A DNA stretch of 41,206 nt from JBCBEX01 sp038528235 (GCA_038528235.1 JBCBEX010000034.1:1-41206); one strand, 5' to 3'. Counted from the first letter of the stretch, positions 22,650 to 32,300 are shown. Numbers and translations are program-made. Notes: a model not told the origin generated them from the letters alone.

Positions 22650-23288
22650 CTACTGCGAGTCCGAGTGCGAGAAGCGGCTGCGCTGCGAGGCGCCCTCGCG
22701 GAGGTTGAGTTCGAGCAGCGACTCCACCCAGAGGCCGTCGTTTTCGAGGCGGCTGCGTCCTCCGCTCCACGTGAAGTTGAAGAGGGTCATCAGCCCGGCG
22801 ACCTCAAAGCCGTCCGAGCGCAGGAGCGCGATGGCGCGAGCGGCGGAGCGTCCGCTGTTGAGGATGTCGTCCACCAGCGCGACGGGCTGGCTGCGGTCCA
22901 TCGGGCCCTCGACGAGGCGACGGCGACCGTAGGCCTTGCGACGCTCGCGGATGAAGCCACCCTTGAACGGAGCCGCCGTCTCTCCTGTGGGGCTCGTCGG
23001 GACGGGCGCGCTGAGCACGGAGCAGACGATCGGGAACGCGCCGTATCCGAAGCCGGCCACCTGGTTCACACCGCGTGCACGAAGGCGTTCGGAAAGCACC
23101 TCGCCGATTTCCGCAAACAGCTCGCCGTCGAGCATCGGGGTGCGGGTGTCCAGCAGCCAGCCGATGGGTTGCCCACGCGGGTCAGTGATGGCTTCCTCAT
23201 CGCGGCGCACGAGGGCGCGCTGGTAGAGCTGGTGCCCCAGGCGGGTGAGCGCCGATTCGGGGACCGTGCTGCTGAAGTCGTTGGGCAT
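22650..23288 (-). CDS. Orotate phosphoribosyltransferase-like protein
   Basis: 212 residues from ATG 23288; an in-frame extension of 13 residues upstream is Arg-rich and rejected. A type I phosphoribosyltransferase fold is shown by the PRPP-loop motif VALVDDILNSGRSAARAI (about 136-153), preceded by VNQVAGFGYGAFPIV and GGFIRERRKAYGRRRLVEGP, the latter resembling the flexible loop and Lys/Arg segment of PyrE. The N-terminal hood (GQPIGWLLDTRTPMLDGELF) is unusual and typical of PyrE-like paralogues found apart from pyrimidine operons. Orotate as substrate is therefore plausible but unproven; purine or salvage use is possible. About 100 bases separate it from the next gene, about 200 from glyA. 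Confidence 0.7.
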   Translation of the reverse strand: MPNDFSSTVPESALTRLGHQLYQRALVRRDEEAITDPRGQPIGWLLDTRTPMLDGELFAEIGEVLSERLRARGVNQVAGFGYGAFPIVCSVLSAPVPTSPTGETAAPFKGGFIRERRKAYGRRRLVEGPMDRSQPVALVDDILNSGRSAARAIALLRSDGFEVAGLMTLFNFTWSGGRSRLENDGLWVESLLELNLREGASQRSRFSHSDSQ

Positions 23289-23487
23289 GGGAAGCAGAGG
23301 CGCGACACGGCGCGGACGGCGTGTCAAGGTGAGACCCGGGATTCGGGAGCCGATGCAACGGACGCCGAAATTTGGGCCGCGGCGGCGGTGGGGAGGGGGT
23401 ACGTGGGGCTGCGTGGGAAGTTTACAAACGCTGTTCCAGTCGAGGTTTCCGAAAATCTACCCGGGCTCACTTTTTTAGGAGCCGCGT

Positions 23488-24798
23488 TTAGACGGCCTCC
23501 ATCGTATAGAGCGGGAAGTCTTGGCAGAGCATAAACACCTCGCGGCCGACGACCTCGCGGAGCTGCTCGCTCTCAGGACGGGACAGCACCCGGTCGATCA
23601 CGTCCGCCACCTGCTCGAACTCGGCGATGCCGAAGCCGCGCGTGGTCATGGCGGGCGTGCCCAGGCGAATGCCGCTCGTCACGAACGGGCTCTCGGGGTC
23701 GTAGGGGATCATGTTCTTGTTGACCGTGATCTCCGCCTCACCGAGGAGCGCCTCGGCTTCCTTGCCCGTCAGCTCGCGCGAGCGTAGGTCGAGGAGCATG
23801 AGGTGGTTGTCGGTGCCGCCCGAGATCACGTCGTAGCCGCGCTTGGTGAAGACCTGCGCCATCGCTTGCGCGTTCTCAACGACCTGGCGGCTGTAGTCCT
23901 CGAACTCGGGACGCAGCGCCTCGCCAAAGGCGACGGCTTTGGCGGCGATGACGTGCATGAGCGGGCCGCCGAGCACGCCAGGGAAGACGGCCGTGTCGAG
24001 CACCTGCGAGATCGTCTTGCGCTTGCCGCTGCGGAACGTGCGCCCGCGCGGGTCCTCGGCGTCCTTGCCGACGAGGATCATGCCGCCCCGGGGGCCGCGC
24101 AGCGTCTTGTGCGTGGTCGTGGAGACGACGTGCGCGTGGGGCAGCGGGTCGTTGAGCACGCCCGCCGCGACCAGCCCGGCCGTGTGCGCCATGTCTACCC
24201 AGAGGAGCGCGTCGACCTCGTCGGCGATTTCGCGCAGCGCGGCGTAGTCGAAGTCACGGCTGTAGGCGCTCGCACCGACGGAGAGCATCCGGGGCTTCAC
24301 CGCGCGTGCCTTGTCGCGAACCTTGTCGAGGTCGATGCGGCCGGCGAGCGGCCCGTCCTTCTCGACGCCGTAGAAGTGCGCGTCGTAGAGGATGCCCGAG
24401 AAGTTGACGGGGCTGCCGTGCGTGAGGTGGCCACCGTGCGCGAGGTCGAGGCCGAGCAGCGTGTCGCCCGGCTCCATGAACGCGAGGTAGATCGCGTGGT
24501 TGGCCGTCGCGCCAGAGTGCGGCTGGACGTTCACCCAGTCGGCGCCGAAGAGCGTCTTGGCGCGGCTGCGGGCGAGCTCCTCGGCCTGGTCCACGAACTG
24601 GCAGCCGCCGTAGTAGCGCTTGCCGGGCAGGCCCTCGGCGTACTTGTTCGTCAGCGGCGAGCCCATCGCCTCGATGACGGCCAGGGAGGCGAAGTTTTCG
24701 GAGGCGATGAGTTCCAGGCCGTCGTTCTGACGGTCGATTTCGCTGCGGACGATGGCGTAGAGGTCGGGGTCCTGGGACGCGAGGTGCTCGAACGTCAT
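23488..24798 (-). CDS. glyA: Serine hydroxymethyltransferase
   Basis: 436 residues. A PLP enzyme interconverting serine + tetrahydrofolate and glycine + methylene-THF. Visible: IASENFASLAVIEAMGSPLTNKYAEGLPGKRYYGG (substrate and PLP region), VNVQPHSGATANHAIYLAF, WVDMAHTAGLVAAG, the Schiff-base Lys at 231 in STTTHKTLRGPRGG and VFPGVLGGPLMHVIAAKAVAF. An extra loop (VGKDAEDPRGRTFRSGKRKT, just after the PLP Lys) makes it slightly longer than E. coli GlyA, as in other Bacteroidota. ATG 24798 is chosen; an open extension to 24945 has no similarity. Stands alone, with no clear terminator. Confidence 0.97.
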   Translation of the reverse strand: MTFEHLASQDPDLYAIVRSEIDRQNDGLELIASENFASLAVIEAMGSPLTNKYAEGLPGKRYYGGCQFVDQAEELARSRAKTLFGADWVNVQPHSGATANHAIYLAFMEPGDTLLGLDLAHGGHLTHGSPVNFSGILYDAHFYGVEKDGPLAGRIDLDKVRDKARAVKPRMLSVGASAYSRDFDYAALREIADEVDALLWVDMAHTAGLVAAGVLNDPLPHAHVVSTTTHKTLRGPRGGMILVGKDAEDPRGRTFRSGKRKTISQVLDTAVFPGVLGGPLMHVIAAKAVAFGEALRPEFEDYSRQVVENAQAMAQVFTKRGYDVISGGTDNHLMLLDLRSRELTGKEAEALLGEAEITVNKNMIPYDPESPFVTSGIRLGTPAMTTRGFGIAEFEQVADVIDRVLSRPESEQLREVVGREVFMLCQDFPLYTMEAV

Positions 24799-24954
24799 GG
24801 GGTGTGGAAGGGTCGTCGTACGGGATGCCGGGGCAGGCCGCCAAGATACAGCGACCCATAGTCGACGGCTATCCGAAATCGCCCCCAATCGTTCCGCTGG
24901 ACCGGCAGAAAACTGCACGTTTAACGCGGGCTTCCAAACACCCACGCGGCGGCG

Positions 24955-25281
24955 TTACTCGCTTGTCTCGTCTTCCCGAAGTGAGGCGGGCCGCTGGAGT
25001 TCGACAAACCGCGTGGCGACGCCGAGGAAGACCCACGCCTCGTCGGGGTCGTCGCTGAGTTCGAGGGTATAGCGGCTGGCGAGAAGATAGTCGTCGCGCT
25101 GCGTGGCGCGGTCCACGAGGGCCTCGGTGGCGAGACCGCCGAGCGCGCCTGCCCAGCCGGGACCCTCGCGGGTGATCTCGGCTGCGACGGTGTCGCCCGC
25201 GTAGTCGGCGAAGTCGTCCATCGTCGGGTTTGAGAGCGCCAGCAGCGCCGCGATCACGACGAGAAAGAAGAAGGTGCGCAT
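24955..25281 (-). CDS. DUF4359-like small exported or membrane-anchored protein
   Basis: 108 residues. One N-terminal hydrophobic segment (FFFLVVIAALLALSNP) acts as signal anchor or signal peptide. It is followed by SNPTMDDFADYAGDTVAAEI, the Asn-Pro-x-x-x-Asp-(Phe/Tyr)-x-x-Tyr pattern of DUF4359, then RYTLELSDDPDEAWVFLGVATRFVEL, which fits the short beta strands at the end of that family. The family has no known function. ATG 25281 opens directly on the hydrophobic segment. Family assignment is from memory of the pattern, so moderate. Confidence 0.65.
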   Translation of the reverse strand: MRTFFFLVVIAALLALSNPTMDDFADYAGDTVAAEITREGPGWAGALGGLATEALVDRATQRDDYLLASRYTLELSDDPDEAWVFLGVATRFVELQRPASLREDETSE

Positions 25282-25364
25282 GGTGCGAAGAGGCGGTTGT
25301 CGGTCAGCCGTCTGCGTTCGGTGGTGGGGAGCGGTTTGGTCGACAGCGGTGAGCCGATAGTTCC

Positions 25365-26024
25365 TCAGAATGTCATCGCGTAGACGAGGAGGTTCGTGCC
25401 CATGCGGAGCGCGGCCTCGCGCTTCTCCGGGGAGTTCTGGTGCACGTCGCCCGGCTCCCAGCCGTCGCCGAGGTCGGACTCGTAGGAGTAGAACACGACG
25501 AGGCGCCCCTCGTGGAACAGCCCGAAGCCCTGCGCGGGCTGGCCGTCGTGCTCGTGGATCTTCGGGAGGCCGTCCGGGAAGCGGAAGTGTGTGGCGTAGA
25601 CGGGGTGGTCATAGGGCACTTCCACGAAGTCCTGCTCGGGGTAGACCTTGCGCATCTCGCGGCGGATGGCCGTGTCGAGGCCGTAGTTGTCGTCGATGTG
25701 GAGAAAGCCGCCGCCGTCGAGGTAGCGCCGCAGCCGCCGCGCCTCGGTCTCGGAGAAGGTGACGTTGCCGTGGCCCGTGAGGTAGAGGTACGGGTAGGTG
25801 AAGAGCTTGTCGCTGCTGAGCTCGACGACGTCCTCGCGTGGGGCGAGGTCGAGCAGAGTCTCCTGGCGTGCGAAGGCGAGCAACTCGGGGAGCGACTGCT
25901 CGTCGGCGTACCAGTCGCCGCCGCCGCCGTACTGCACCCGCGCGATCGTCACCTCGGGTACGTTTTGGGCAAATGACGGGGCGCAGACGAGGACGGCGAG
26001 GGATAGAATGCACCACCTTGTCAT
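25365..26024 (-). CDS. DUF4159 domain secreted protein
   Basis: 219 residues. A Sec signal peptide (about 1-20, ending SFAQ) is followed by a single DUF4159 domain: ARVQYGGGGDWYADEQSL, FTYPYLYLTGHGNVTFSETEARRLRRYL, GGFLHIDDNYGLD, VPYDHPVYATHF and a C-terminal NLLVYAMTF. DUF4159 resembles a glutamine-amidotransferase-like flavodoxin fold and is often found with MoxR/BatA-type gene clusters, which are not present here. ATG 26024 is preferred because it begins the signal peptide; ATG 26042 is in frame and 6 residues longer. Both start codons lie in a REP-like repeat (26018-26171), so the gene's translation start has been captured by, or grew from, that element. Confidence 0.88.
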   Translation of the reverse strand: MTRWCILSLAVLVCAPSFAQNVPEVTIARVQYGGGGDWYADEQSLPELLAFARQETLLDLAPREDVVELSSDKLFTYPYLYLTGHGNVTFSETEARRLRRYLDGGGFLHIDDNYGLDTAIRREMRKVYPEQDFVEVPYDHPVYATHFRFPDGLPKIHEHDGQPAQGFGLFHEGRLVVFYSYESDLGDGWEPGDVHQNSPEKREAALRMGTNLLVYAMTF

Positions 26025-26171
26025 CCTGAGCGCAATCCGCATAGCGGATGAAGTCGAAGAGCTTCCCCCCAGCGGAGGCGGGGGATCTTGGTCGTAGCTC
26101 CAGGTCAAGAGGGAGTTTGGATGCGGGTTCGGAGATTCTTTGACTCGCTGCGCTCGCTCAGAATGACATCC
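26018..26171. repeat. REP-like inverted element A
   Basis: Left end TTGTCATCCTGAGCG (26018-26032) and right end CGCTCAGAATGACATCC (26155-26171) are inverted copies sharing TGTCATYCTGAGCG. Each is followed inward by a related GAGTCAAAGAATCT / GAAGTCGAAGAGCTT word. The TGTCATnCTGAGCG...GTCGAAG motif is a common dispersed repeat in many bacteria. The left end includes the start of the DUF4159 gene. Confidence 0.75.
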
Positions 26172-26349
26172 TCTTTGTGCAGGCTTACCCTTGCCGGTCC
26201 CGATCAAGGGGAGAACTTGTTGCTGGATCATCGAAGGGATGCGGGACACGATGGAGGGCTCAGTTTCGGCGAATGAGGCTGCCGGGCGTACACTCTGGCG
26301 GTGCCGTGCGGCATCGCTACACACCCCTCGTCGCCCAACGTTCCGCCCC
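26025..26349. other. Divergent spacer DUF4159 / DUF1028
   Basis: 325 bases. The first half is the REP-like element A. The second half (26172-26349) is ordinary sequence; an open frame in phase with the DUF1028 gene runs back to 26191 but reads as non-coding, with no signal peptide at its start. A TTTCGG ... TACACT pair, 19 apart, near 26263-26293 is a weak promoter candidate for the DUF1028 gene. Confidence 0.5.
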
Positions 26350-27405
26350 ATGCGCTTCGTACTTCCGCTGCTCGCCCTCGTACTCGTCATCGTCACCGCG
26401 CGTCTCGGTGCGCCCGACGACGGCCTCGCGCTCCACGCCGACGGCACGCCGCTCGTCGCCACGTTCTCCATCGTCGGCTACGACGCCGCAACAGGCGAAC
26501 TCGGCGTCGCCGTCCAGTCGAAGTTTCCGAACGTGCGCGCGGTGGTGCCGTGGGCTGAGGCGGGCGTCGGGGCCGTCGCCACGCAAAGCTTCGCCGAACT
26601 CGACTACGGCATCCAGGGCCTCGAACTCATGCGCCACGGTGCGACGGCCGAGGAGGCGCTCACGATCCTCCTCCGCAACGACCCCGGCGCGGCGCAGCGC
26701 CAGGTCGGGATCGTCGATGCGCAGGGCAACGCGGCATCGTGGACAGGTGCCGAGTGCTTCGACTGGGCCGGCGGGCGAGTCGGTCAGTCAAGCGGTGCGC
26801 CCGCGGCGAGCGGTGCGGGTACCGTCGTGACCGGCACGGGCTTCACGGCGCAGGGCAACATCCTCGTCTCCGAGGAAACCGTGCAGGCGATGGCCGACAC
26901 CTACCTCGCGACAGAGGGCGGCCTCGGCGATAAGCTCGTCGCGGCGATGCTCGCGGGCGGCACAGCGGGTGGCGACAAGCGCGGTGAGCAGAGCGCGGCG
27001 CTCCTCATCGTGAAGGCCGGCGCGGGCTACGACGGCCAGGACAACTACGTCGACATCTCGGTCTATGACCACCCGACGCCCCTCGACGAACTCGACCGGC
27101 TCTACCGCCTCAACAACCTCTACTTCTCCGACACCGACCCCGCCGACCAGATCGAGGTCACGCCCGAGATCGCCCGCGAACTGCAAACGATCTGGCAGAC
27201 ACGCGGCTTCTACGACGGTCCGCTCGACGGCGAGGTGGACGCCCAGTTCCAGCAGATCCTCGTCGACTACATGGGCTGGGAGAACTACGACCTGCGCATC
27301 GACGAGGTGCAGGCCGCGGACGTGGCGGCGGGCGAGCCGCTGCTCATCGACCGCGAAGTGCTCGCCGACATCCGCGCGGTGTTTTCGGAGGGGCGCTATA
27401 AGTAG
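26350..27405 (+). CDS. DUF1028 secreted protein with C-terminal peptidoglycan-binding-like domain
   Basis: 351 residues from ATG 26350, which gives a signal peptide or anchor (RFVLPLLALVLVIVTARLG). DUF1028 (an Ntn-hydrolase-like family) spans about 35-255: ATFSIVGYDAATGELGVAVQSKF, VPWAEAGVGAVATQSFAELDYG, RQVGIVDAQGNAASWTGAEC, TGFTAQGNILVSEETVQAM, and DKRGEQSAALLIVKAGAGYDG with a short acidic tail. A second small domain (about 275-320: ARELQTIWQTRGFYDGPLDG followed by FQQILVDYMGWENYDLR) resembles the putative peptidoglycan-binding domain often fused to DUF1028. Substrate is unknown; amidohydrolase-type activity is inferred from the fold. Alone between two minus-strand genes. Confidence 0.9.
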   Translation: MRFVLPLLALVLVIVTARLGAPDDGLALHADGTPLVATFSIVGYDAATGELGVAVQSKFPNVRAVVPWAEAGVGAVATQSFAELDYGIQGLELMRHGATAEEALTILLRNDPGAAQRQVGIVDAQGNAASWTGAECFDWAGGRVGQSSGAPAASGAGTVVTGTGFTAQGNILVSEETVQAMADTYLATEGGLGDKLVAAMLAGGTAGGDKRGEQSAALLIVKAGAGYDGQDNYVDISVYDHPTPLDELDRLYRLNNLYFSDTDPADQIEVTPEIARELQTIWQTRGFYDGPLDGEVDAQFQQILVDYMGWENYDLRIDEVQAADVAAGEPLLIDREVLADIRAVFSEGRYK

Positions 27406-27485
27406 TCCGGTGGTCGTCACGCAGCGCGGGCCGCCACACCGAAGTGCAGCGGCCCGCGCCGTGGGCAGATGACCGGGAGGGGGTG

Positions 27486-29042
27486 CTACTTCAGCACGGT
27501 CATCTGGCCGTTGAGGGTTTCGGTGGCAGCGCCCATCTGCACGTCGATGCGGTAGAGGTAGGTGCCAGCAGCGAGTCCGGAAGCGTCGAGGTCGAGGGCG
27601 TGCGTGGTGCCGCCTGCGAAGGAGCGCTGCGGGAGGGTGAGCACCTCGCGGCCGAGCACGTCGTAGACGCGGGCGCTCACCTCGGCCTCCTCGGGAAGCT
27701 CGAAGCGGAGCTGCGTCGCACCGGCGAAGGGGTTCGGGTAGTTCGGCAGCAGCGCGATCTCCTCGATCAGGCCCTCCGCGTTGGCACCCCCGGTCTGCGC
27801 GACCGTCGGGCCGTCTTCGTCGGGAAGCGGTGCAGGCTTGAGCGTACCAGCGCGACCGTCGGGGGCGACGGCCATGAGGCGGAACCTGGGTAGCTTCTGC
27901 ACCGAGCAGGTGTTGCAAGGTGTGGCCTCGTCCTCTGGCGTGAGGAAGCCCGAGGCGAGGACAGCACCGCCGAGGCCTCCCACCTGGAGCGTGAATGCTG
28001 GAGCGAAGAACGCGGCGATCACCTCACCGTCGAACGACACGTCGATGATGTAGTCGCGGCGGGCGCTGGGCGAATAGTAGCGCGTCACGTCCCCGTAGGT
28101 GATGCTGGCGCTACGGCCTTCGTAATTGTCACGGAGGCTCAGGCTGACCGTCGGGGCGTCTGGGGCGCCGTGGAAGGCGTTGGCCGAGACCCGGGTGAAG
28201 CGCGGCGAGGTCGTCTGCGCCGATTCCTTGATCTGCAGCGCGAAGCTGATGTCGCGCCCGTCGGGATTGCCCGAGTAGGCGGGTTGTACCGCTTGCGCGA
28301 CGCCCGAGGCGGCTGCCTGGTAGTTGACGCCAGCCTCGAGATCAAGGTCAAACGTGCCAAAGGTGGTCGCTCCTTCGACGTTGCCCTCCTCGTTCGAGTC
28401 GCTCGACATCACGACGACTTCCGTGGATCCGGCCGCGACATCGAGGTAGGGGGTCGCCTTGCGGAAGCGGAGGTTGTCGACGGCAAGGGTGCCGTCCACA
28501 TAGACGTCTACGAAGAAAGCAGCGGGCTCCGGACTGTTGTGGATGACCTGCACCTTGGCGGTTTCCACGATCTGTCCGCGCAGTTCGCCGCTCGCGATGT
28601 CAGTCGAGTGGATGTTGATGTAGAAGCCCTCGGCAAAGAGGGTCGTCACCTGGTCCTCGGTGAGCGCGAACGTGTTCAGGGCAGCGTTGAAGCTGCCGCT
28701 GCGGTTGTCGGCGTTGATGGAGGGCGTCAGGGCAAAGGCGATAGGTCCGTTGGCCCCAGCGGGTGCCTCGTGGACGTGGGCGCCGACGCCGAAGTTGAAG
28801 TCGCTTTCTAGGCCCTCGAAGAAGCCGGTGACTGCAAGTGAGTTGTCACCAGCGTTGAACGTGGCGAAGACGACACCAGAGGCGGTGGAGGCATTGGCTG
28901 GGACTTCATTGAGCCCGGAGAGCTTGGCGCCGAACTGGGTGACCTGAGCGGACGAGGCAGAGGTCGCTGCGAACAGGAGTGCCGCGAGAGCAACGGCACC
29001 GAGCGCGCGGCCACCCGCGCGCAGAAGCGTAGCGATAGACAT
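27486..29042 (-). CDS. CHRD-DUF4397-T9SS type A secreted protein
   Basis: 518 residues. Signal peptide 1-33 (ALLFAATSASSAQ). A CHRD domain at about 34-160: LSGLNEVPANASTASGV, GVGAHVHEAPAGANGPIAFAL, FYINIHSTDIASGELRGQI. One DUF4397 module at about 162-390: VQVIHNSPEPAAFFVDVYVDG, FHGAPDAPTVSLSLRDNYEG, then CNTCSVQKLPRFRLMAVAPDG. A T9SS type A domain at about 428-518 (LLPNYPNPFAGATQ, ARVYDVLGREV, GTYLYRIDVQ, final TVLK). Exported to the surface; ligand unknown. It is a shorter relative of the next gene upstream, which has three DUF4397 modules. It has its own long leader with a palindrome near the predicted start of transcription, so it is probably regulated separately. Confidence 0.93.
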   Translation of the reverse strand: MSIATLLRAGGRALGAVALAALLFAATSASSAQVTQFGAKLSGLNEVPANASTASGVVFATFNAGDNSLAVTGFFEGLESDFNFGVGAHVHEAPAGANGPIAFALTPSINADNRSGSFNAALNTFALTEDQVTTLFAEGFYINIHSTDIASGELRGQIVETAKVQVIHNSPEPAAFFVDVYVDGTLAVDNLRFRKATPYLDVAAGSTEVVVMSSDSNEEGNVEGATTFGTFDLDLEAGVNYQAAASGVAQAVQPAYSGNPDGRDISFALQIKESAQTTSPRFTRVSANAFHGAPDAPTVSLSLRDNYEGRSASITYGDVTRYYSPSARRDYIIDVSFDGEVIAAFFAPAFTLQVGGLGGAVLASGFLTPEDEATPCNTCSVQKLPRFRLMAVAPDGRAGTLKPAPLPDEDGPTVAQTGGANAEGLIEEIALLPNYPNPFAGATQLRFELPEEAEVSARVYDVLGREVLTLPQRSFAGGTTHALDLDASGLAAGTYLYRIDVQMGAATETLNGQMTVLK

Positions 29043-29179
29043 GAGACGGAGGGGTTGAGGCGATGGCGGCCCCTAGTCGTTCCAGTCGTGGTGGATGCCC
29101 GGCGATCAATGCCAAGGCACACCGAACCGTCTGGGGAGACGCCGGGGTTGACGCACCGCGTATCCCTCCAGCTACGCAG

Positions 29180-29231
29180 CTTGTTACTAAGAAACAAGGG
29201 AGTATACGGCAGCGCGTCCGATAAAAGACAA
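29180..29231 (-). promoter_or_regulatory. Promoter with overlapping palindromic operator before the CHRD-DUF4397 gene
   Basis: On the minus strand, TTGTCT (29231-29226), 19 bases, TATACT (29206-29201). Immediately downstream comes CTTGTTTCTTAGTAACAAG (29198-29180), a 19-base palindrome with one symmetric mismatch, at the expected transcription start. A roughly 150-base leader follows before the ATG at 29042. The hexamers follow the general sigma70 pattern; assignment is by eye. Confidence 0.4.
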
Positions 29232-29240
29232 GCCAGGCGT

Positions 29241-29285
29241 AAACAAAATGCAACCGGCGCGGCCATTAAAGCCGCGCCGGTTGCA
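29241..29285 (-). terminator. Rho-independent terminator of the triple-DUF4397 gene
   Basis: A perfect 15-bp stem TGCAACCGGCGCGGC / GCCGCGCCGGTTGCA with loop CATTAAA (29249-29285), then TTTTGTTT on the minus strand. It lies 29 bases after the stop at 29315, so it separates this gene from the CHRD-DUF4397 gene downstream. Confidence 0.9.
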
Positions 29286-29314
29286 CGAACGCAGAGCGTC
29301 TGAGCAGAGTCCGA

Positions 29315-32300
29315 CTAGCGAACCACGGTCATACGGCCTGTCTCCACGCGTGTCTCAGCGCCCATCTGGGCCTCCACGCGGTAGACGTAGGCCCCGGCTG
29401 CGAGGCGGCTCGCGTCGAGGTCCACCGTCTGGCCGGACCCGGCGGCCAAGCGCGTGGGCGCGATCTCGGCCACGGTGCGCCCTAGCACGTCGTACACGCT
29501 CACGCGCACCTCGGCGTCGCTCGGCAGGTCGAAGCCGATGCGCGTCGTGGCCGCGAACGGGTTCGGGTAGTTGCCGCGCAGGGCGAACACCTCGGGCAGC
29601 GTCCCGGTCCCGTCCTCGTTGGAGACGGACAGCGGCAGCAGCGCCTCGCTGCCGTCGCCAAAGACGGCGAGCAGCTCGAAGGCTGGCAGGTCGCTCGTCG
29701 GCGGGTTGAGGTAGCCCGAGGCCAGCACCGTGATGGCACTGCCGCCAGCTTCGCTCACGTCCACATCGTAGGCCGCGACCAGGCTCACACCGTCGGCGAG
29801 CGTGATGTCGACGACGTATACGCCTTCGGGCACGACCGTGTAGCCCGTGATGCCCTGGTAGGGAGCATCGTCGGCGAGCGCAATCGTGGTGCCACGAACA
29901 AGCGCGTCGACGGTCGGTGCGTTGGGCGAGCCGTGCACCACGCTGATGGCAACTTCGTCATCGGCATCCGCCGCCGGGAGCGCATCCGCCCGCGGGAGCA
30001 GCGTGAAGGCCGTGCTGATGTTCTCCGGGTTGGCCGGGAGGCCATCCGAGAGCACACCCGTCGCGATGAGCTGGTAGTTGACGCCGTCGTCAAGCGTGAA
30101 CGGGAAGGAGGCCCCGTCGGCGAAGTTGGCCCCGTCGGGGACCACCGTCACCGTGATTTCCTCGCCCGCTGGGACCGGCACGAACTCCGTCGCGGTACGG
30201 AAGGCGAGGTCCGGGATCGTCGGGTCGTCACCGTCTTGACCGTTGATGAAGATGTCCACGGTGGCCGCGGCGGGATCCGGGCTGTTGTGGATCACCTGCA
30301 CGAGTGCCTGAGCGGGCAGCGGAGCGGCCGGGAGCAGATCCGAGTCGCCATTCGGGAAGACGGCGAGCAGGCCGAACGCAGGCAGGTCGCCGGTCGGCGA
30401 GAGGTAGCCCGACGCAAGCACAGTGACGCCGCGACCGCCGGCTCCGGTCAGGTCGGCCGTGAAGGCGGCCACGTTGGTGGTTCCGTCGGCGAGCGTGATG
30501 TCGACGATGTACTCACCCGGCGGGACGATCGTGTAGGGCGTGATGCCCTGGTACGGCGCGTCGTCGGCGAGGGCGATCCCAGCGCCACGCACAAGCGCGT
30601 CGACGGTCGGCGCGTCGGGCGATCCGTGCACCACGCTCACGCCTACCTCGTTCATCGACGAGGTCTGGATGAGAGCGCCGTCCCGAGCGAGCAAGACGAA
30701 GTCGGTGCTGATCTCCTCCGGGTTGGCCGGCAGGCCGTCCGAGAGCACGCCCGTCGCGATGAGCTGATAGTTGACCAGCGGGTCGAGCGTGAACGGGAAC
30801 GCGGCCCCGTCGGCGATCGCGCCACCTTCGGGCACCACCGTCACGATGATCTCCTCACCTGCGGGGAGCGGAAGGAAGCCCGTCGCGCCGCGGAACGGCA
30901 CGCCCGGAAGCGTCGGGTCGTCGCCCTCCTGGCCGTTGATGTAGATGTCCACGGTAGCCGCGGCGGGATCCGGGCTGTTGTGGATCACCTGCACGTTCGC
31001 CGTGGCTGCGGGGAGCAGCGTGCTCGCGCCGTCGGGGAAGACCGCCAGCAGGCCGAAGCCAGGCAGGCCAGGGTTCTCGCCGAGGAAGCCCGAGGCCAAC
31101 ACCGTGAGCGCGCCCCCTGCCGCGTCGGCCAGTGGCGCAACAGCCGAGAACACCGCGTCAGGAGAGCCTGCCGCCGTGATATCGATGATGTAGGTGTCCG
31201 GTGCCACGCCGGTATAGCCTGTGATGCCCGTGTAGGGTGCGTTCGGGAAGAGCGTCCCTACGCCGCGTGCGTTCACGTCCACCGAGGGCGCGTTGGGCGA
31301 GCCGTGGACGACGTTGAAGTCCACCTGCATCGGGTCGGCTGACGCAACTTGGGCGTTTGCCGCGACGAGCAGCGTGAAGTCCGTGCTGATGCTCTCCGGG
31401 TTGGCCGGGAGGTCGTCTGAGAGCACGCCCGTGGCGATGAGTTGCGTGTTGCCGCCGTTGAGGACGTAGGTGTTCTGGAAGACGAACTCGTCCACGCTCT
31501 CGGAGTCGCCCGGCGCAATGGAAATGGTGAGGTCGACGCCTGCCGGGAGGTTGAGGAAGCCTGTCGCGCGGCGGAAGGGCACGTCGGCGAGCGCAGGCGC
31601 ATCGTCTGCACCGGCGTTGATGTAGATGTCCACGACGGACGCGGCGGGATCCGGGCTATTGTGGATCACCTGGGTCGGGGCGCTCAGGTCGCCGACCTGG
31701 ATCGGGAGAAGCTGGTAGCCGACGGCAGGGTCGCTGAAGTCGAACTGGGTGACCACCGACGTGACGGTGATGGGCCCGGTCGGGATGCCGGTATCGTCGC
31801 GGTTGGTGTTGTCCGCGTTGCCGACGCGCAGGGTGAGCGCTCCGGTGCCGTCGTCCGCGCTGTAGTTAGTGCCCGCGGCGAAGGTGCCGCCCACGCCCCC
31901 GTCGATGGTAGCGCCGGTGACGCGCACGAGTTCGCCCTCGAAGTCTTCGCCGGTCGCGATGAGGTCGCTGAGGGTGACCACTTGCGGCTGCGGCGCGGTC
32001 GACTGGCCGCGCACCTCGTAGGCGGTGAGGTCTCCGTCGTTGATCTGGAAGAGCTGGCGGAACTCGCTCGTGGTGCCCGTGATGCGGACGACCGTGCCGG
32101 GCCCGATGTCGCCGTCGGCGATGTCGTCGAAGAGGTCACCGCTTGGCTGGCGGATCGTGATGCCTGCTGTCTCATCCTGGAGGTAGGCAAACTGTCCGAG
32201 CGCGCGGGACACGGTGCCTTCGATGGTCACCTCCATGCCCGTGCCCATCGCTCGGGCGTCCGCAATGGGGATGACGTTGGCGAGAGGCAGCACCTGGCCA

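Noticed and set aside
23462..23487. Terminator after glyA (GGCTC ... GAGCC with A/T run)
   Set aside because: Only five pairs with the A run inside the loop; too weak to call.
29933..31342. 469-codon open frame antisense to the triple DUF4397 gene, with internal repeats
   Set aside because: Repeats merely mirror the DUF4397 modules; no independent features.
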